DNA of 64,000 nt from Akkermansia sp. (GCF_020860705.1 NZ_JAJBTT010000038.1:53348-117347); one strand, 5' to 3'; positions 19,621-29,137 are shown, counted from the first letter of the stretch. The notes: generated by a model from the sequence alone, not told the origin. Made by a program: numbers and translations.

Positions 19621-20004
19621 TTAGGCGCGGAGAGCGGCACCATCCTTGGCTTCAATGGCCTTCTTGGCTTGCGCGAAGATGGCGTCAAAAGCCTTTTCGT
19701 CAGAGACGGCCAGATCGGCAAGAACCTTGCGGTCCAGGTCGACGTTGGCGGCTTTCAGGCCTTCCATAAAGCGGGAATAGGTCAGACCGCGGTCGCGGAC
19801 GGCAGCGGAAATACGGGCGATCCAGAGACGGCGGAATTGTCCCTTCCGGCGCTTGCGGTCGCGGTATTCATACTGCCAAGCCTTGTAAACGGCATCCTTG
19901 GCGTAACGGAAGAGTTTGCTGCGGAATCCGCGGAAACCCTTGGCACGCAAGAGGATGCGCTTACGGCGCTTGCGAGAGGCCGGTCCATTAGTGGCACGTG
20001 GCAT
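19621..20004 (-). CDS. rplT: 50S ribosomal protein L20
   Basis: A 127-residue basic protein, slightly longer than the usual 115-120. The N-terminus MPRATNGPASRKRRKRIL followed by AKGFRGFRSKLFR, YAYRDRKRRKGQFRRLWI-type core and ARISAAVRDRGLTYSRFM is diagnostic of L20. It binds 23S rRNA and is needed early in large-subunit assembly; in several bacteria it also represses its own operon. It follows rpmI on the same strand at a distance of about 150 bases and precedes a strong terminator. Confidence 0.97.
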   Translation of the reverse strand: MPRATNGPASRKRRKRILLRAKGFRGFRSKLFRYAKDAVYKAWQYEYRDRKRRKGQFRRLWIARISAAVRDRGLTYSRFMEGLKAANVDLDRKVLADLAVSDEKAFDAIFAQAKKAIEAKDGAALRA

Positions 20005-20153
20005 AGCTTATTTCTATTTCTATCTTGAACAGACTGTTCTTCCTCACCTCCCTGCAGTCTCGCCTGTTCTTATCTTCTCATCGGAAGAAGGCTGCATGAA
20101 GGCCCCCCGTTCAGCGGGGGGAAAGCTCGGCGTTGGTCGAGCGTTTTCGCGGT

Positions 20154-20363
20154 TTAGGCGAAAGGCAGGTTCTGCTTGACTGCCCAGACTTGCGTTTCGT
20201 CCACCAGAGCCACCTTGCCAAGCTGACGCTTGCGCTTGCTGGATTTCTTCTGGAGGATGTGGCGCTTACCCTGTTTACGGCGCAGTACCTTGCCCGTGCC
20301 GGTAACCTTGAAACGCTTGGCGACTGCCTTGCGAGTTTTATTGATACCACCTTTGCGGGTCAT
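20154..20363 (-). CDS. rpmI: 50S ribosomal protein L35
   Basis: A 69-residue very basic protein. I chose the internal ATG at 20363 (MTRKGGINKTRKAVAKRFKV), which gives the normal L35 size; the longer frame from 20423 adds 20 residues with no match to the family. RRKQGKRHILQKKSSKRKRQL is the typical core. It is followed by rplT as in most bacteria. The usual upstream partner infC is missing: uvrB lies 270 bases upstream instead. Confidence 0.95.
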   Translation of the reverse strand: MTRKGGINKTRKAVAKRFKVTGTGKVLRRKQGKRHILQKKSSKRKRQLGKVALVDETQVWAVKQNLPFA

Positions 20364-20633
20364 GGTGGAAGGAGTATAGGCACCAATCTGCCCTTGGCAA
20401 GTGGAAAATAGCTCTGACGTCATTTTTCACGGCTTCCGTAAATAGAAGACTTGCAGACAACGTTCCCACGGGATACTGCGCCAGGGAACTCCACAGGCCT
20501 CCACGGCAAACAAACTTGAACCGGGCAGTAGAGAACTTTTTTTCCTGAAAGCCGGCACATCCTGACGGACATATGAATTGCAACTGCCGCACAGGCTGTG
20601 CAGCGCTTCCCGACGGTAAAATGAGAACGAAGC
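20364..20633 (-). promoter_or_regulatory. Leader region of rpmI-rplT
   Basis: The 270 bases between the uvrB stop and rpmI should contain the rpmI-rplT promoter and leader. In other bacteria such leaders carry an L20 binding site; I could not identify that structure by eye. Confidence 0.3.
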
Positions 20634-22775
20634 CTATTTTTCCTTACCGCCGCCGCGCAGCTGCCGGATGGCGTCCCGGATCAGGGCGGCGCGTTCAAAC
20701 TCCAGATGGGAGGCGGCTTCCTTCATTTCCGCCTCCAGCCTGGCAATGCGCTCTTCCAGACCATACCCGGCTTCATCTTCCGCCACACGGAAGGATTCTT
20801 CATCTTCTTCCGCATACAGCTTCAACTGCCCCTGCTCCGACCGGCTCACGGTCTGCGGAACAATGCCGTGCTCCTGGTTGTACTTCTCCTGGATGCTCCG
20901 GCGGTAGTCCGTCAATTCAATCAGCCGCTTGATGGAATCCGTCATTACATCCGCAAACAGGACGCATTCCCCATGCAAATGGCGCGCGGCGCGGCCCGCC
21001 GTCTGCACCAGGGAGGTCTCATTGCGCAGGAAACCTTCCTTGTCCGCATCCAGAATGCACACCAGGGAGACTTCCGGCAAATCCAGGCCTTCCCGGAGCA
21101 GGTTGATGCCTACCAGCACGTCAATCCTCCGGGCGCGCAGGGCACGCAGGATTTCCACGCGCTCAATGGCGTCCACATCCGCATGAATATAGGAAACCTT
21201 CAACCCTACTCCCTTCAGGTACTCCGTCAGGTCTTCCGCCGTCTTCTTGGTCAGCGTCGTGACCAGAACGCGTTCATTCCTGGCAACCCGGTCGTTGCAC
21301 AGGGCGATCGTCTCGTCGATCTGCCCTTTCAGCGGGCGGATGGTGATCCTGGGTTCCAGCAGCCCGGTGGGGCGGATGATCTGTTCCACAATCAGGGGAG
21401 TGGAACGCTTGGTAGGGTCAAACTTCTCCACGGGTTCCGTGGACGGGCTGGGAGTGACGCGAATATCCTTGGGGGAAGTGAACAGAATCCCCTTGAACCC
21501 CTCCGGAGCCTTTTCTCCGGACCGGGAGGCACGGCGTACGGGAATGTAAGTCTTGTTATCCGCACGGCAGTTTACCAGTTCAAACGGTCCCGGCGTAGCG
21601 GAGGCATACACGATCTGGTTCTGCCTCTCCATGAATTCATGAAACTTCAGCGGCCTGTTGTCCAGCGCGCTGGGGAGGCGGAAGCCGTGCTCCACCAGGA
21701 TGTTCTTGCGGCTGCGGTCTCCTTCGTACATGCCGCCCAGCTGCGGCACAGCCACATGGCTTTCATCAATCAGGGTCAGGGAATCCTTAGGAAAGAAATC
21801 CAGCAGGGTGGACGGGGAACTGCCCGGAAGCCGGCCGGACAAATGGCGGGAATAGTTTTCAATCCCCTTGCAGAAGCCCAGCTCTTCAATCAGTTCCAAA
21901 TCATAATCCGTACGCAGTTTCAGGCGCTGCGCTTCCAGAAGGCGGCCATGCTTTTCAAACCATCCCACGCGGTCTTCCAGCTCCTCCCGGATGGCTTTCA
22001 GCGCCGCGGCCCGCTTTTCCGGAGCGGCCACGTACTGCTTGGCCGGGAAAAAGGTGTAGCTGCCCAGCCGTTCCCGCACGCGTCCGGAGGTGGAATCAAT
22101 CAAGGAAACCCGTTCCACCTCGTCTCCGAAAAACTCCACGCGGATCGCCTCTCCCTCCGAATAGGCGGGAAACACCTCCACCACCTCCCCGCGCACACGG
22201 AACGTGCCGCGGACAAAGTCAAAATCCTGCCGCTCAAACAGGCGCTCCACCAGCTGCCTCAGGAACACGTCCCGGTCCATGATGTCCCCCTCGCGGATGC
22301 GCAGGGTCAGGTTCCGGTAGTCCTCCGGCGTGGACAGGCCGTAAATGCAGGAAACGGACGCCACCACAATCACGTCCCGGCGCGTCATCAGGGAGTTCAT
22401 GGCGTTGAGGCTCAAACGGTCCAGCTCGTCATTGATGGCGGAATCCTTTTCAATATAGGTGTCCGAACTGGCGATGTACGCTTCCGGCTGGTAGTAGTCA
22501 AAGTAGGAGACGTAATAATCCACCGCGTTATTCGGGAAAAAGCTCTTCAGCTCCGAGTGAAGCTGCGCGGCGAGCGTCTTGTTATGGGAAATCACCAGCG
22601 TGGGCCTGTTCATCCGGGCAATCAGATTCGCCATCGTGAACGTCTTGCCGCTCCCCGTCACCCCCAGCAAACCCTGGTGCTTGTTGCCCGCCTCCAGGGA
22701 CTTGAGAAGCTTGCCGATGGCCTGCTCCTGGTCGCCGGAGGGCTTGAAGGAGGAATTCAATTCAAAAGACGACAT
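20634..22775 (-). CDS. uvrB: Excinuclease ABC subunit B
   Basis: A 713-residue DNA damage recognition helicase of nucleotide excision repair. Walker A (GVTGSGKTFTMAN) lies near residue 40, the beta-hairpin region YYVSYFDYYQPEAYIASSDTYIEKD follows, then VIVVASVSCIYGLS. Helicase motifs LIDESHVAVPQLGGMY, INLLREGLDLPEVSLVCILDADKEGFLR and QTAGRAARHL are intact. The C-terminal UVR helix (RIARLEAEMKEAASHLEFERAALIRD) that binds UvrA and UvrC is present. It is somewhat longer than the typical 670 residues. I chose ATG 22775 (MSSFELNSSFKPSGDQ) over the longer frame to 22895 because family members begin just before F.PSGDQ. Confidence 0.96.
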   Translation of the reverse strand: MSSFELNSSFKPSGDQEQAIGKLLKSLEAGNKHQGLLGVTGSGKTFTMANLIARMNRPTLVISHNKTLAAQLHSELKSFFPNNAVDYYVSYFDYYQPEAYIASSDTYIEKDSAINDELDRLSLNAMNSLMTRRDVIVVASVSCIYGLSTPEDYRNLTLRIREGDIMDRDVFLRQLVERLFERQDFDFVRGTFRVRGEVVEVFPAYSEGEAIRVEFFGDEVERVSLIDSTSGRVRERLGSYTFFPAKQYVAAPEKRAAALKAIREELEDRVGWFEKHGRLLEAQRLKLRTDYDLELIEELGFCKGIENYSRHLSGRLPGSSPSTLLDFFPKDSLTLIDESHVAVPQLGGMYEGDRSRKNILVEHGFRLPSALDNRPLKFHEFMERQNQIVYASATPGPFELVNCRADNKTYIPVRRASRSGEKAPEGFKGILFTSPKDIRVTPSPSTEPVEKFDPTKRSTPLIVEQIIRPTGLLEPRITIRPLKGQIDETIALCNDRVARNERVLVTTLTKKTAEDLTEYLKGVGLKVSYIHADVDAIERVEILRALRARRIDVLVGINLLREGLDLPEVSLVCILDADKEGFLRNETSLVQTAGRAARHLHGECVLFADVMTDSIKRLIELTDYRRSIQEKYNQEHGIVPQTVSRSEQGQLKLYAEEDEESFRVAEDEAGYGLEERIARLEAEMKEAASHLEFERAALIRDAIRQLRGGGKEK

Positions 22776-22861
22776 ACGCGATGCCGCCAGTATAATCCAC
22801 CCGCCCCGCCGGGCTAGGACAATGTTTGACAATTCCCCCCCGCTGACCCAGTATATGCGGC

Positions 22862-23242
22862 ATGTACATTCCCACGCAGGAAGAACGGTATGCAAAAAAA
22901 GGGCTCGTCTCCCTGATCCTGTGCGTCGTGGTCCCCTCCTGCCTGTACGTGTCCCTTTTATCCAAGCAGTTGATGATGGTGCGCGGGCATGAATGGGAAG
23001 CCATCATGAAAATCTTCATGGCCTTCACCTACCCTCTGGCAGCCCTCTTCGCCATGACGGGCATTCCGTTCTTCTGGTGGTCCGTGGGCATCTCCCTGGC
23101 GATTCACGCGGGAATCGTTACCTGGCTGAAGATGGCTCCCCGCCTGTCTCCCAAGAAAGCCATCTGCATTGCCCTGTGCGTGGGGATGCTGGATTTCCTG
23201 TTCGTGAAGCTCTTCCCCTTTCCCGCGGAAATCATGAGTTGA
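22862..23242 (+). CDS. Small integral membrane protein, unknown
   Basis: A 126-residue protein with an N-terminal basic segment (MYIPTQEERYAKKG) and about four hydrophobic helices (LVSLILCVVVPSCLYVSLL, IMKIFMAFTYPLAALFAM, IPFFWWSVGISLAIHAGIV, KAICIALCVGMLDFLFV). I do not recognise the family. It starts 86 bases from the uvrB start on the opposite strand, so the two share a divergent promoter region. Codon use resembles the neighbouring genes, supporting a real gene. Confidence 0.65.
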   Translation: MYIPTQEERYAKKGLVSLILCVVVPSCLYVSLLSKQLMMVRGHEWEAIMKIFMAFTYPLAALFAMTGIPFFWWSVGISLAIHAGIVTWLKMAPRLSPKKAICIALCVGMLDFLFVKLFPFPAEIMS

Positions 23243-23282
23243 ACCTGTTTTCCGGAAGGCCCGGAATATTCCGCCGGACGGT

Positions 23283-23741
23283 TCAGGACTGTTTTTTAGT
23301 CAGGACGGTAATCTGTTTCCTGATCTCGCGCGCCGCCTTTCTGGAATCCGCCTGGTAGGCTTCATAAGTGAAGCACTGCGCCCCGGAGCCGTCGCTGGCG
23401 GTCAGTACCAGCTTGGGATAAAACTTTCCCTTCTGCAGGGCGGCTTTCACCGCAGCGGACACATGGGCAGACTTTTTGCCGCCCTTCACGGGAAGGTAAA
23501 CCAGCACGCACCGCTTCCCGACAGCCTCAAGAAAACCCTCCGACGCGCCGGCAGCCAGCGGGCATGTGGTGGCCGTGTTGGTGTAAAGATAAGCCACAGG
23601 CTTCTTTTGCTCCTGCGCTGTTTTCATCGCCTCTTCCATCCGGTCCAGGGTAAACGCGCTTTTGGGAAGCCTGACATCCGCCCGGGATTGGGGGAATGCA
23701 GCCAGAAGACAGAAACTCAACAGGGTAATTGATATTTTCAT
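23283..23741 (-). CDS. Exported thioredoxin-fold-like protein
   Basis: A 152-residue protein with a signal peptide (MKISITLLSFCLLAAFPQSRA). The mature part begins with a helix (MEEAMKTAQEQKKPVAYLYTNT) and a TTCPLAAGASEGFLEAVGKRCVLVYLPV segment. This spacing resembles periplasmic thioredoxin-like proteins in which a KKP.. strand is followed by the active-site loop, but there is only one Cys at the expected redox site, so disulfide exchange chemistry is doubtful. Function unknown. It is convergent with the preceding small membrane protein gene. Confidence 0.55.
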   Translation of the reverse strand: MKISITLLSFCLLAAFPQSRADVRLPKSAFTLDRMEEAMKTAQEQKKPVAYLYTNTATTCPLAAGASEGFLEAVGKRCVLVYLPVKGGKKSAHVSAAVKAALQKGKFYPKLVLTASDGSGAQCFTYEAYQADSRKAAREIRKQITVLTKKQS

Positions 23742-23846
23742 AGGCTTTCACCATACGGATATTCTACGGACATGTCAAAAGGAAACCCTTCTGTTTAATC
23801 TTGAACGCCAGGGCACGGTATGGCAGAGTGCGTCCACGCATTCGTC

Positions 23847-23931
23847 GCGCCTGTGGCGAAATTGGTAGACGCGCCAGACTTAGGATCTGGTGCCGAAAGG
23901 CGTACAGGTTCGAGTCCTGCCAGGCGCACCA
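23847..23931 (+). tRNA. tRNA-Leu (anticodon TAG)
   Basis: The 85-nt cloverleaf has acceptor arms GCGCCTG and CAGGCGC, D-arm GTGGCGAAATTGGTAGAC, anticodon stem CCAGA/TCTGG with loop CTTAGGA-type and anticodon TAG at 23881-23883. A long variable arm (TGCCGAAAGGCGT) follows, then T-arm ACAGGTTCGAGTCCTGC and an encoded CCA. The long variable arm and anticodon identify leucine, reading CUA/CUG codons. A truncated tRNA-Leu-like piece occurs at 59611. Confidence 0.97.
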
Positions 23932-24130
23932 TTTATCCTCCCTTGATGTTAGATAATCAAACAGGATTTCCTGTTTGGGGTAAAAAATGAGAGCAGTTTC
24001 ATGAAACGGTCTCAAGCCGCGGCCAAGGCATCTATACTTCCAGGCTGACTTTAGCCTTATTGGGCAAGAGGGAGCTGTCATACAGCATCCCGTATCCATG
24101 TCCCTCTTGGGCGCCCCGCACTTCTATCTT

Positions 24131-24163
24131 AAAAAAAAATGGCGCCCGGGAAACGGACGCCAT
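24131..24163 (-). terminator. Terminator of the autotransporter gene
   Basis: ATGGCG (24139-24144) and CGCCAT (24158-24163) close a GC-rich hairpin, followed on the minus strand by nine T (24131-24139). It lies about 25 bases after the autotransporter stop codon. Confidence 0.85.
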
Positions 24164-24186
24164 CATCATTCATTTGTTTACCTATC

Positions 24187-26885
24187 TTAGAATGTGAACC
24201 TGTATCCAAGATTGACGGCCCAGGGCCTGTCGTATTTCTCGCCGACCGACGCCTCGTAGTCCAGGTATACCTGGCTGCGCCTGGTCGTTTGCCACGCGAC
24301 ACCCGCGCCGGTCACGAACCGTACGCCGTCGGTGTTCGGCCTGAATTTGTAGCCCGCCATGGAAACTTCGCCCGCGCTGCTGCACTGCACTTCAAGACCC
24401 ACTTTCGCGTAGGGCTGCAATTTCATGCCGTTTACGTCAAAGAGCTTCCCCATTCTCAACATGCCCTGGAAGCGGTAGATGTCCGAATCCGTCGTGTAAA
24501 CCGGAACATTCGAGTTTTCCATGGTAAAATCCTTCGAGAAGACATGCAGGTAGGCGAATTGGACGCTGGGCTCGATAAACCAGCCTCCTTGATTGGAAAA
24601 GCATCTCCCGACTTCAAGCGAAGCTCCGACTGCTCCGTTTGAAAAATCGCCTTTTTCGTTCGTGCCATAGGAATCGAAATTACTGTCGAACCCCTGACCT
24701 TTGAGAACCAGATCGGAATACCAGCCGTCCGAGCGCATGTAAGTGGCGTATACGCCGCCGTAGACGGAGTCCGTTTCTCCCTTGCTGCCGTAGCGGTCGT
24801 GGAAGCGGCGCTGGGCGCCCTGATACCCCACGAATGCACCGAGCGCCAGCATATGCTTTTTATTGGACGGCGCGAATACCCAGTCACCGCCAATGTCCGA
24901 TCCGTACTGGTATTCGCGGAAGTCGCTCATGCCGCTGATGCCGAGGCTGGCGTTCACCTGCGAACCGTAGCTGCGCACCCAGACATCAAACTCTCCGTTT
25001 TTCCGCTCACCGCCGAGCTTAAGTTCTCCCATGCGCTTGGAGAGGCTGTCAAGCTGCGAAAACCAGCCCATGGACATGGCGCCTATCGTATTGATCGCGG
25101 CTTTAGACGCGTCGGAATATCCGTTCGCGACGGCATTGAGGACAAAGCCGGAAGTGGCAGTGCCTTCCGTCAGCACGTAGTGCAGCACGCCGCCGTCAAA
25201 GCCGTTGTTGCCGTCTACCCATTTAAAATCGGGATCAAGCGCGCCTTCGATTTTGACGATGTCGGTGATCGTTTTTACCGCGTCACTGCCCGGCGTTGTA
25301 TTGGTCACATAAAAAATATGAGTGCCGCTTGCGCCGCCCTGGATGTGCAATCTGTCGGCATTGGTTACGGGATTACCGTCGGCGGTTGACACTTCCATAT
25401 AATAAGAGCCGCTGCCGCTGAGCTTGCCCGTAACCGTTTTGGTGAGACCGAGGTTTACAAAATCCAGCGCGCCGTAATTGGTGAAATTGCCGTCCGTCAG
25501 ATGGTCGCCGCCGCTGGCAAGCTTAACCGTGCCTCCGCTTTCATTGGTCAGATTGCCGTGAAGCGTGTCCAGATGGTAGACGCCGCCGCTCTTGTTTACA
25601 AGGTCTCCGGTGTGCGAGCCTATCTTCGCCTCGCCGTAATTCTCTACGTCGCCACTGACGCTGTTTGCCGCAAACATGCCGTGGTTTTCCACAGCGCCCG
25701 TCACGTTGCCGCCTGCGGTAAACGCACCGGAATTCTGGAGGCTGGTGGTTACCGTTACATTTTCGGCGTTGAAGACTGAACCGGTACCGTTGTAAACGAC
25801 GTCCGCCGCTACATCTCCGTTGACTGTAAAGACGGAACCCTGTCCATTGTAAACAGTGCCGTTGCCGGTAATTTCCCTCACAACCGCGTTTCCGGCGCCA
25901 TTGCCTCCTTCCACGGCCAGCCACGCGCCGGAGGACACGTCTATGGCCCCGTCGCTTGTGAGGGCTTTAAAAGATACCCGGCCTTTGTTGATGTTCATGG
26001 CTCCATCGGATTCGATCTTCATCGAATCAATAGAGCCAGCCGCAATGTCACCACCGGACTGATCGGCGAAACGGAATGTCAGCACGCCTTCGTGCACGTT
26101 GATGTGACCGTAGTCAAACGCTTCCGTAAAGCCGAGCTCGCCCGCGCCTGTTTTCGTGAACGTCAGGCCGTCATTTCCGGTGATGCTCCCCCAGTTGGTC
26201 GTCACGCCCTCCGTGACATTGACAGAACCGTTCTGCCAAAGCTCCATGCGGCGAGCAGTGTCAAAGCTGGCCGAAACGTTCATGCGGCCACCGTTGAGAA
26301 TCACCTGGCGGTTGAGCGAAGTGTCACCCAGCTGCGAGTTCTTCGAGACGTTCAGGATTCCGCTTTCAACCTGGGTGGTTCCCTTGTACGCGTTGCTGTC
26401 GTTCAGCGTGATTTGCGAAGACGGATCATCCGCTTGAACTCTTACGTACACATTTTCAGCCATTTCCAGCCCCATGTTGTTTTCATGGATGACAACATAG
26501 TCGTTGGAGCCTATCACGGTGCCTGTCCCCATTATGTTCAACCCCCATTCATTGGGGGAGCCCGTGTTGCCAAGGCTCAGGTCAAGCACTGTATCGTCCG
26601 CAAGGCTAACGGTATGGTTAAAAGATCCGGTGCCAATCATGTCGCGAAGTTCGAGTGTCCCGGCCGTTACGTCTATTCCGCCGCTTGAAGAAGCGCTTAT
26701 GCCATTAAGGGCGTCGTTGCCTTTAAGCGTGAGAATGTCCGCCGCGGAACCGTTTTTGATCAGGGAGGAAACATTCCGCAGAGATCCGGCAACGGAGCCC
26801 CTGGCAATCGTCAGCTCGGAAGAGGACATATCCAGGATGGAACCCGTTTCCATCTGCAGGTTCTTGAAGCCTTGCGCCGTACCAT
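24187..26885 (-). pseudogene. Autotransporter, C-terminal part with beta-barrel (cut off by the prophage)
   Basis: About 898 codons of a minus-strand gene whose 5' part lies at 55615-58695. The passenger is a parallel beta-helix type with short repeats (GGNVTGAVENHGMFAANSV style; long runs of NSGG.. and NYG). The last 270 residues fit an autotransporter beta-barrel, beginning near AINTIGAMSMGWFSQLDSLSKRMGEL and ending in NLGYRFTF, the terminal Phe recognised in outer-membrane insertion. The open frame from 26898 begins inside phage DNA. Joining codon ACG (26880-26878) to GGT (55617-55615) restores ...NVNDG-TAQGFKNLQ in frame, giving about 1924 residues. No signal peptide remains on this half, so it is unlikely to reach the outer membrane. 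Confidence 0.9.
26881..26885. repeat. Target-site duplication, left copy (ACCAT)
   Basis: ACCAT precedes the left terminus; the matching ACCAT is at 55615-55619. Because base 55615 can belong either to the terminal repeat or to the duplication, the duplication is 4 or 5 bases; 5 is usual for Mu-like elements. Confidence 0.7.
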
Positions 26886-26961
26886 TGTGACCAAGCATAA
26901 ATGGGCGAAAGGGTAAAATGGTAATTATCCGAAAGGGTCAAACCTGAAAAATTGAAAGGGT
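26886..26961. repeat. Left phage end: terminal repeat and transposase-site array
   Basis: The 17-bp terminal repeat (26886-26902) is followed by three direct copies of GAAAGGGT at 26907, 26931 and 26954, spaced 24 and 23 bases. This resembles the L1-L3 transposase sites of Mu in principle. The right end has the inverted counterpart. Confidence 0.8.
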
Positions 26962-26973
26962 CAGGAGTGGGGT

Positions 26974-26989
26974 TGTGACACGTGTCACT
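26974..26989. promoter_or_regulatory. Palindrome copy 1 (left end)
   Basis: GTGACACGTGTCAC (26975-26988) is a perfect 14-bp palindrome, matching the central (46042) and right-end (55422) copies. It overlaps the stop codon of the dnaB-like gene and lies 13 bases inside the left transposase-site array. Confidence 0.75.
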
Positions 26990-28397
26990 GCTTAGTGGAA
27001 GGAAGCGGCTCACGGGTGGAGAAATGCATGAGTTCCGCTTCAAAGTGGAGCGGCACGTCCCCGGTGGGGCCGTTGCGGTTTTTAGCTACATGCAAGTTGG
27101 CTTGTCCGGCCAATTGTTGGCGCTGATCCTCGTCTTCCGCGTAGTAGTCGGAGCGGTAAAGCAGGCCGATCATGTCCGCGTCCTGCTCAATGGAACCGGA
27201 CTCCCGGAGGTCAGACATGCGCGGAACGCCTACGCTATTACCCGTGCGCGTCTCCGGGCCACGGTTGAGCTGGGCCAGGACGACGACCGGAACCTTGAGT
27301 TCCTTGGCCAGGGCCTTGAGTCCAGCGGAGATTTCCGCGACTTCTCGCTCGCGGCTATTGGCCGCCTGTCTGGACGTGGAGCGCATCAATTGGAGGTAGT
27401 CAACACCGATGGCGGCAAGTCCTCCCATATCCCGCATGACGCGGCGGGCCTTGGCGCGTAGCTCATTGATGGAAATGGAAGCCGTATCATCAATGACCAG
27501 TTGAGCCTCCCCAAGCTCACCCACAGCCCGCTTGAAGTGCTGCATCTCCAATTGCGTGAGGGTGCCGCGCCGGACAATCTCTCCGCGCCGGACGCCGGAA
27601 CGGGCGAAAAGAAGGCGTTCCACAATCTGGACGGCGGGCATTTCACAGGAGAAAAGCAAGGTCGGCTTTTTCTCATTGAGTGAAATATGCTCAATGATAT
27701 TGAGAAGAAAAGAAGTCTTCCCCATGGAAGGACGGGCGGCAATGACGAACATGTCCCCAGGCTTGAGGCCATTGCTCTTGCGGTCCAGTTGGTCAAAGCC
27801 CGTGGAAAGTCCCTGAATCTGCCCCTTGCTGGCGATGAACTGCTCAAAGTTGCTCACCGCCTCCCTGACAAGGACGGATAGACTTTGGACGTCCTTGTTA
27901 TCCTTGGCCCTATTCCTTATCTGGAAAATATGAGTTTCCACGGAGTCCAGCAGTTCCGCCACGTCATCCGGATTGTCAAAGGCCTGCGTCATGGACTTGG
28001 TGGCAATGTCGATGATGGAGCGCAAGAGGGCCTTGTCTTTCAGCGCTTGTAGATAATGCTCAAAAAAGGCTCCCGTGGTGGTGAAGGTGTACAGGTCCGC
28101 CAGTCCTGCGCTCCCGCCTACGGCGTCCAACTGGTGCATGTCATCCAGGGCTTGGGTGATAGAAATAATGTCCAGAGGCAAATTAGCGTTATAGCGGGAC
28201 AAGAACAACCTCCACAACACTTGGTGAGCCGGGATGTAAAAGAAGTCATCAGACACGCCAAACGTGACGGCTTGGGGCATGTAGGTAGCCGGGTCCATGG
28301 CCAGCAAGGCAAGAACGCCTTTTTCCGGTCCTGGGGCTTGGGGAATATCTCGGAACTCGGCAGGAGAAGTGGATGCGGTATCGTGGAAAGAAGTCAT
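26985..28397 (-). CDS. Phage replicative DNA helicase, DnaB family
   Basis: A 470-residue helicase with the full DnaB layout: N-terminal helical domain (PEKGVLALLAMDPATYMPQAV), linker, then a RecA-like ATPase. Walker A is ARPSMGKTSF (about 221-230), followed by LLFSCEMPAVQIVERLL, Walker B GVDYLQLM (about 331-338), and the arginine-finger region DLRESGSIEQDADMIGLLYR. It would unwind DNA at the phage replication fork. It is the last gene of the leftward late operon and ends 100 bases from the left terminus. Mu itself has no helicase and recruits the host DnaB, so this gene is unusual for the group. Its stop codon lies within a conserved palindrome. Confidence 0.92.
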   Translation of the reverse strand: MTSFHDTASTSPAEFRDIPQAPGPEKGVLALLAMDPATYMPQAVTFGVSDDFFYIPAHQVLWRLFLSRYNANLPLDIISITQALDDMHQLDAVGGSAGLADLYTFTTTGAFFEHYLQALKDKALLRSIIDIATKSMTQAFDNPDDVAELLDSVETHIFQIRNRAKDNKDVQSLSVLVREAVSNFEQFIASKGQIQGLSTGFDQLDRKSNGLKPGDMFVIAARPSMGKTSFLLNIIEHISLNEKKPTLLFSCEMPAVQIVERLLFARSGVRRGEIVRRGTLTQLEMQHFKRAVGELGEAQLVIDDTASISINELRAKARRVMRDMGGLAAIGVDYLQLMRSTSRQAANSREREVAEISAGLKALAKELKVPVVVLAQLNRGPETRTGNSVGVPRMSDLRESGSIEQDADMIGLLYRSDYYAEDEDQRQQLAGQANLHVAKNRNGPTGDVPLHFEAELMHFSTREPLPSTKQ

Positions 28398-28400
28398 AAA

Positions 28401-29132
28401 TCAGTAGCGGCGGAGGGTTGGCGGAAGGTCCGCGGCGGCTCGGCGGAGGTTGAACATAACCGTCGCGCGAGTAAGAGAAGGAAAGGGAGAACAAACAGGG
28501 TTGCCCGTGGTGACAACGTCAAATCTGCGTGCATAGGTGCCAGTCGTCGCCTTGCCGCCACACTGCCACCGCCACGCACTGAAAAGCCCGTCCCACCGCT
28601 CCGGACTCCATGGGTAGTAAATCTTGCTCCCATCGTAGTGATCCAGGATATAGCGGCCAATGGTAATATCCTCCGGGCATATGGCCGATAGAGGGGCATC
28701 CTGCATGATAACGGAAAGCTCCCTGGCGATATGGCCCCGTAGGGCATAACAACACCCATAGGCGGCTTGATAGTCGGTCCCGCATGCGGAAAAAGGAATC
28801 TCCGGATTGTCCAGCATGGGCTGAAGCCAGGAGCGGCCAATAAGGGCCGTATCCGGGTCAACCTTGAGGATAATGTCATCATCCTGCACGCCGCAACTTA
28901 ACAGGGAGAGAATCCCCCTGACGGCCTCCGGACCGTTGAGGTTGCGCCCGCGCTCAAAATCCGTCGTGACAACGTCACAGGAACAGGCGTCCCGGCACTG
29001 GTCCGGCATCGGATTGTTACCATCATTGGCAACGATAATCCGGGCCTCCGGGAAGGTCTGCGCGGCACACGCCACACACTCCACGGCCTCCGGTCCGTTG
29101 CCGGAATAGGCAGGTATATATATAGTAATCAT
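28401..29132 (-). CDS. Phage-encoded GT-A type glycosyltransferase
   Basis: A 243-residue protein beginning with a nucleotide-binding fold typical of family 2-like glycosyltransferases: MITIYIPAYSGNGPEAVECVACAAQTFPEARIIVANDG. A DxD-type metal site appears in IILKVDPDTALIGRSWLQPML, and an acceptor-side PEDITIGRYILDH segment follows. It may glycosylate a virion protein or alter host surface glycans. The gene lies between tail genes and dnaB in the late operon, with gaps of 3 to 5 bases on either side, so it is expressed with virion proteins. The acceptor is unknown. Confidence 0.7.
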   Translation of the reverse strand: MITIYIPAYSGNGPEAVECVACAAQTFPEARIIVANDGNNPMPDQCRDACSCDVVTTDFERGRNLNGPEAVRGILSLLSCGVQDDDIILKVDPDTALIGRSWLQPMLDNPEIPFSACGTDYQAAYGCCYALRGHIARELSVIMQDAPLSAICPEDITIGRYILDHYDGSKIYYPWSPERWDGLFSAWRWQCGGKATTGTYARRFDVVTTGNPVCSPFPSLTRATVMFNLRRAAADLPPTLRRY

Positions 29133-29137
29133 AAAAT

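Noticed and set aside
20706..22817. Long open frame on the plus strand opposite uvrB
   Set aside because: It is the complement shadow of uvrB; composition is that of an antisense frame with no domain.
23764..24099. Minus-strand open frame over the tRNA-Leu
   Set aside because: It runs through the tRNA gene and its CAWQDSNL-type product is the well-known false translation of a tRNA.
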